From: JAUZRW01 sp964549915 | GTDB taxonomy: Bacteria; Chloroflexota; Anaerolineae; Aggregatilineales; Phototrophicaceae | Length of the DNA: 64,000 bases | Assembly: GCA_964549915.1 (NCBI GenBank) | Contig: CAZJWX010000007.1 | Coordinates: forward strand, 1 to 64,000 | Direction: 5' to 3' | In this document: one piece after another, positions 61,838 to 64,000 of the stretch | Numbering within the stretch: position 1 is the first letter of the stretch | Layout of the letters: each line of letters begins with the position of its first letter | Notes under the pieces: model-generated | What the model was told of the DNA's origin: nothing | Seen by the model: the letters and a program-made list of their open reading frames with translations, nothing else | The model's database searches: none | Translations under genes and position numbers: made by a program

Positions 61838-62077
61838 TTTCTCTCATTTTTCCTTATCGCCACCCTCTACCATTACAGAGAATGACCGAATCGGAAAACG
61901 ATTACCGAAAAATCTACGCGAATTGTATAGTTTCTTGCGAAATTGGCCTGAAAAGTCGGGAAATGAAGTGGATTCGGGCAAACCTCAGTCGGGGGAAAAC
62001 AGAGAATTGTCGGGGGATTGTCGCCGGGTAAAGAGGCCGCCTGCGGATGCGGAGTGTGCGGCGGCCTCAAGCTTTAC
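61838..62077. other. Intergenic region, no gene seen
   Basis: The gap between the spoVS promoter and the DUF2892 gene is relatively AT-rich and contains no supported gene. On the minus strand it should hold the 3' end of the DUF2892 transcript, with no clear intrinsic terminator except a weak G/C stretch near 62030-62060 (GAGGCCGCC and GGCGGCCTC, a perfect pairing). Confidence 0.4.
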
Positions 62078-62290
62078 TTAATTCTCGCCGCGAAACGTGC
62101 GAATGCCAAGCACAGCCCAGATCGGGCAAAAGTTGATGGCAGCAGTGATGAGCAGGATGGCACCAATGATAATCGGGATCACCAGCCCGAGCGTGCCAGC
62201 GGTGGGTTGCAAGAAGAAGCCGAGGGCGATCAGGCCGATCCCCAGGATCACGCGGATGATGCGATCAACACTACCGATATTGCGAGTCAT
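62078..62290 (-). CDS. DUF2892 (YgaP-type) small membrane protein
   Basis: A 70-residue membrane protein. MTRNIGSVDRIIRVILGIGL starts the first helix, followed by GLVIPIIIGAILLITAAINF and the family motif CPIWAVLGI. DUF2892 forms the membrane part of the rhodanese YgaP in Escherichia coli and often stands alone, usually linked to sulfur metabolism or sulfur-compound transport. GGAGGAAAGACC precedes the ATG at 62290; longer frames lack the motif. It lies downstream of the cysteine synthase gene on the same strand, 302 bp apart. Confidence 0.9.
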   Translation of the reverse strand: MTRNIGSVDRIIRVILGIGLIALGFFLQPTAGTLGLVIPIIIGAILLITAAINFCPIWAVLGIRTFRGEN

Positions 62291-62592
62291 GGTCTTTCCT
62301 CCACTGAGATTGAACTGAGCGTGAACTGCAATTGCACAGAGCATCCGGGATGCGTTTGTGCTGCTTGCTTTGCTCTTTTGATGCAACAGCGGAGAAAAGG
62401 TTACATGCAATGCGCCGCAGGGATGACGAATTTCCTGGGAAATCCATGACATTCGGCGCAGGGACAGCACGGCAGGTCATCCACCGTAGAACCAGGACAG
62501 GCTCGTATGGTGGTTTGACCCATGACCGATGCCGCGTCCCTGCATTCACCTACGTTCACAGGGAGATCAGCGGGCAAGTGCCGGAGTCGCCC
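62291..62592. other. Intergenic region between cysK-like and DUF2892 genes
   Basis: 302 bp with no supported gene. The cysteine synthase gene ends at its right border, and the DUF2892 promoter is expected within it. I saw no strong terminator or promoter boxes. Confidence 0.35.
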
Positions 62593-63555
62593 TCAGCCCT
62601 GCCAGAAGCTCTCCGAGAGGTATTTGTAGGCGTTATCCGGGAGAAGCGTGACGACGGTGCCAGCTTCGCCACGCGCAGCGATGCCTTCCGCCACGCGCAG
62701 CGCCCCGACCAACGCCGCCGAACCGCTAGGCCCCACCAGGTAGCCCTCTTCACGGGCGATTCGACGTGCCATCTCGTATGCGGCTTCGGTCTCAATGCCC
62801 ATGTCAGCATCCGCAAACGATTCGTCGTAAATGCCGGGCTTGATGGCGGTCTGCATGTGCTTCCAGCCCTCAATGCCATGAAAGGCCGTATCCGGCTGTG
62901 CTGAGATCACCTGGATCGCCGGGTTGTACTCCTTCAGGCGTCGCCCTGTACCGATCAGGGTGCCGCTGGTACCCAGCCCCGCGACGAAATGCGTGACCTG
63001 CCCCGCCGTCTGCTCCCAGATTTCTGGCGCGGTGGTCTTGTAATGCGCCTGCCAGTTGGCGCGGTTATTGTACTGGTTGGCGTAGAAGTAGCGTTCCGGC
63101 TCCCGTTCGGCCAGTTCGCGCACGGCTTCAATCGCGCCATCACTGCCCTCCAGCGGATCAGTGAAGGTCAGATCGACGCCATACGCCCGCAGAATGGCGA
63201 TGCGCTCCGGGCTGGCATTTTCCGGCAAAAAGAGCTTGACGCCGAATCCCAGCGCCGAACCGAGCATGGCGTAGGCGATGCCCGTGTTGCCGCTGGTGCT
63301 GTCCATCAAAATCTGCCCCTTGCCCAGCTTGCCCTCGACGAAGGCCTGCCGGACGATCTCATAGGCCGCACGGTCTTTCACGCTGCCGCCGGGGTTCTGC
63401 CATTCTGCCTTGGCGTACACCTGCACATTGGCGGGTAGGTGGGCCGTCACGCGGCGGAACGAGAGCAGGGCCGTGTTGCCGATTTGCGTTTCCAGGCGCA
63501 CCGCATGAGGCGCTGTGCCTGCGACGAAGGGCGCTACGTTCAAAAGAGCGCTCAT
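62593..63555 (-). CDS. cysK: Cysteine synthase (O-acetylserine sulfhydrylase) family PLP enzyme
   Basis: A 320-residue PLP-dependent enzyme forming cysteine from O-acetylserine and sulfide. VRLETQIGNTALLSFRRV, the PLP-binding NPGGSVKDRAAYEI (Lys Schiff base), ILMDSTSGNTGIAYAMLG (carboxylate/phosphate loop), VAGLGTSGTLIGTGRRLKE and the C-terminal VGPSGSAALVGA are typical. CysK, CysM or a cystathionine synthase-like CBS relative without the heme domain all remain possible. CCAGGGGAGGAACTACC precedes the ATG at 63555. It is preceded by a leader with a Cys-rich peptide and a perfect promoter, so cysteine-dependent attenuation is likely. Confidence 0.93.
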   Translation of the reverse strand: MSALLNVAPFVAGTAPHAVRLETQIGNTALLSFRRVTAHLPANVQVYAKAEWQNPGGSVKDRAAYEIVRQAFVEGKLGKGQILMDSTSGNTGIAYAMLGSALGFGVKLFLPENASPERIAILRAYGVDLTFTDPLEGSDGAIEAVRELAEREPERYFYANQYNNRANWQAHYKTTAPEIWEQTAGQVTHFVAGLGTSGTLIGTGRRLKEYNPAIQVISAQPDTAFHGIEGWKHMQTAIKPGIYDESFADADMGIETEAAYEMARRIAREEGYLVGPSGSAALVGALRVAEGIAARGEAGTVVTLLPDNAYKYLSESFWQG

Positions 63556-63625
63556 GGTAGTTCCTCCCCTGGGATGATTGGTGGCACGGTGCTGTCTTCA
63601 CAATCACTGCTGCGCACGACCCAAC

Positions 63626-63772
63626 AAAAAAGCCAACCGCAAGCAAGGAATGCGAAGGAAGGGTTCCTATGGGAAGGAGCCGCTTCACACTTCTTGTGCC
63701 GTTGGCAATCGGTGTTACTGGATGTTGTTGGCTGCCGTCGTCTGAAGTGCTAGCGTTTCCTGCGCTTCAGAC
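63626..63772 (-). promoter_or_regulatory. Candidate transcription attenuator of the cysteine synthase gene
   Basis: On the minus strand GTCTGAAG (plus 63765-63772, overlapping the second and third Cys codons and following codons of the leader peptide) pairs perfectly with CTTCAGAC (plus 63740-63747). Downstream, GTTGGC (plus 63632-63637) followed by six T (plus 63626-63631) can pair with GCCAAC at 63701-63706 or at 63727-63732. These two partly exclusive foldings are the layout of an attenuator; the terminator stem is only 6 bp, so this part is tentative. Confidence 0.55.
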
Positions 63773-63794
63773 AACAACAAAACGCGCGAATCAT
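63750..63794 (-). CDS. Cysteine-rich leader peptide of the cysteine synthase gene
   Basis: A 14-codon frame (MIRAFCCCLKRRKR) between a sigma70-type promoter and the cysteine synthase start. Codons 6-8 are TGT TGT TGT (63771-63779 on the plus strand). AGGAG lies 11 bases before the ATG at 63794. A ribosome waiting for charged tRNA-Cys at these codons would cover the 5' arm of the hairpin at 63740-63772. Such Cys-rich leaders control cysteine genes in mycobacteria. Expression of this peptide is not proven; three Cys codons in a row by chance in this place is improbable. Confidence 0.7.
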   Translation of the reverse strand: MIRAFCCCLKRRKR

Positions 63795-63830
63795 ATTGAT
63801 CTGTACTCCTACAGATTGCGCACTGCCCTG

Positions 63831-63859
63831 AGTGTACGGTGCGGCAGCAATGCTGTCAA
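63831..63859 (-). promoter_or_regulatory. Promoter of the cysteine synthase leader
   Basis: On the minus strand consensus TTGACA (plus 63854-63859) and TACACT (plus 63831-63836) are exactly 17 bp apart. Transcription would start near 63824, giving a leader of about 270 nt before the cysteine synthase ATG. Confidence 0.85.
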
Positions 63860-64000
63860 CGGATCAACCCGATCAATTCACTGTTTCAGATGCACAAACG
63901 GACGCACGTCTTACTTCCTGCGTCGGGCTTTTTCAGAGTTGATTTCGCGGACGCTCACCCAGCGCCCATGAAAGGCCTACGACGGCCTACCAATTGTCGC
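63860..64000. other. Window end, no gene seen
   Basis: No supported gene. GACGCA at 63901-63906 and TGCGTC at 63919-63924 form a weak hairpin followed by GGGCTTTTT on the plus strand, possibly a terminator-like element. A plus-strand frame from 63890 is open to the window end but has no ribosome-binding site. Confidence 0.3.

Noticed and set aside
63575..63600. Plus-strand GGTGGCACGGTGC resembling the T-box antiterminator core
   Set aside because: It is on the strand opposite to the cysteine synthase gene, deviates from GGGTGGNACCGCG, and there is no downstream plus-strand gene.
63669..63971. Plus-strand frame of about 100 codons with a lipoprotein-like start
   Set aside because: It overlaps the cysteine synthase leader and promoter on the other strand, has no homology and looks like random GC-rich coding potential.
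1..64000. tRNA, rRNA or CRISPR arrays
   Set aside because: I looked for TPsiC-like GGTTCGAATCC motifs, conserved rRNA stretches and regularly spaced direct repeats and found none that hold up; a covariance-model search would be the proper test.

Overview
The window reads as a chromosomal segment of a GC-rich, free-living bacterium, most likely a member of the Chloroflexota (Anaerolineae-like). This placement is an inference from gene content: a SpoVS homologue without other sporulation genes, Ser/Thr kinase and FHA proteins, secreted PPC, FAS1 and SH3 proteins with Thr/Pro-rich linkers, a PspA homologue, a class-3-type prolyl-tRNA synthetase and a polyprenol-phosphate mannose synthase-like enzyme. 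No rRNA or tRNA gene and no CRISPR array was recognised. Gene density is high, with short operons on both strands and many GC-rich intergenic hairpins.

Layout. 0.1-1.4 kb: zinc-ribbon/FHA protein and an ECF-type sigma factor. 1.5-8.1 kb: a sulfur/electron-transfer island on the minus strand, made of a split YeeE/YedE transporter (one half fused to a rhodanese domain without its cysteine), a seven-haem cytochrome c fused to a membrane cytochrome b, an octahaem tetrathionate-reductase-family cytochrome and an ArsR regulator with a palindromic operator. 8.4-14.4 kb: a secreted PPC-repeat protein, an AT-rich DUF4062/nucleotide-hydrolase-like protein that looks transferred, and a class A PBP. 14.6-26.2 kb: glycosyltransferase, SH3 protein with a duplicated four-cysteine module, M28 peptidase, CopC-CopD protein with a dead cytochrome c tail, a secreted protein with six copies of an unfamiliar repeat, Maf, GNAT and an FHA/SH3 protein. 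26.3-32 kb: rpsD, Lrp regulator, CoA-transferase, glycoside hydrolase, SufE and DUF4332. 32-38 kb: a second, GC-rich DUF4062/nucleotide-hydrolase-like fusion, GT4, a transmembrane Ser/Thr kinase, SRPBCC and a membrane-anchored SLOG/LSDAT-type protein. 38-45.5 kb: mutY, homoserine dehydrogenase, a response regulator-histidine kinase hybrid, pspA with a coiled-coil membrane protein, EEP hydrolase and MgtC. 45.5-64 kb: an APC/SLC12-like transporter, a strongly codon-biased FAS1 protein, a frameshifted membrane protein, a PAS-GAF histidine kinase, a phosphodiesterase gene bracketed by inverted repeat copies, proS, GT9, membrane proteins, mannose-phosphate transferase, spoVS, DUF2892 and a cysteine synthase with a long leader.

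The most notable observations are: (1) a 14-codon leader peptide with three consecutive Cys codons in the leader of the cysteine synthase gene, with a perfect promoter and overlapping hairpins, which suggests cysteine-responsive attenuation; (2) two DUF4062 plus nucleoside-deoxyribosyltransferase/TIR-like fusions of different base composition and a nearby SLOG-type protein, hinting at nucleotide-signal or NAD-related stress/defence functions; (3) a 95-bp dispersed repeat in four copies, two of which flank one gene in inverted orientation; (4) several proteins whose catalytic or cofactor motif has been lost while the fold is retained (rhodanese Cys to Ser, cytochrome c CxxCH to CAAWE, a receiver-like domain without its Asp).
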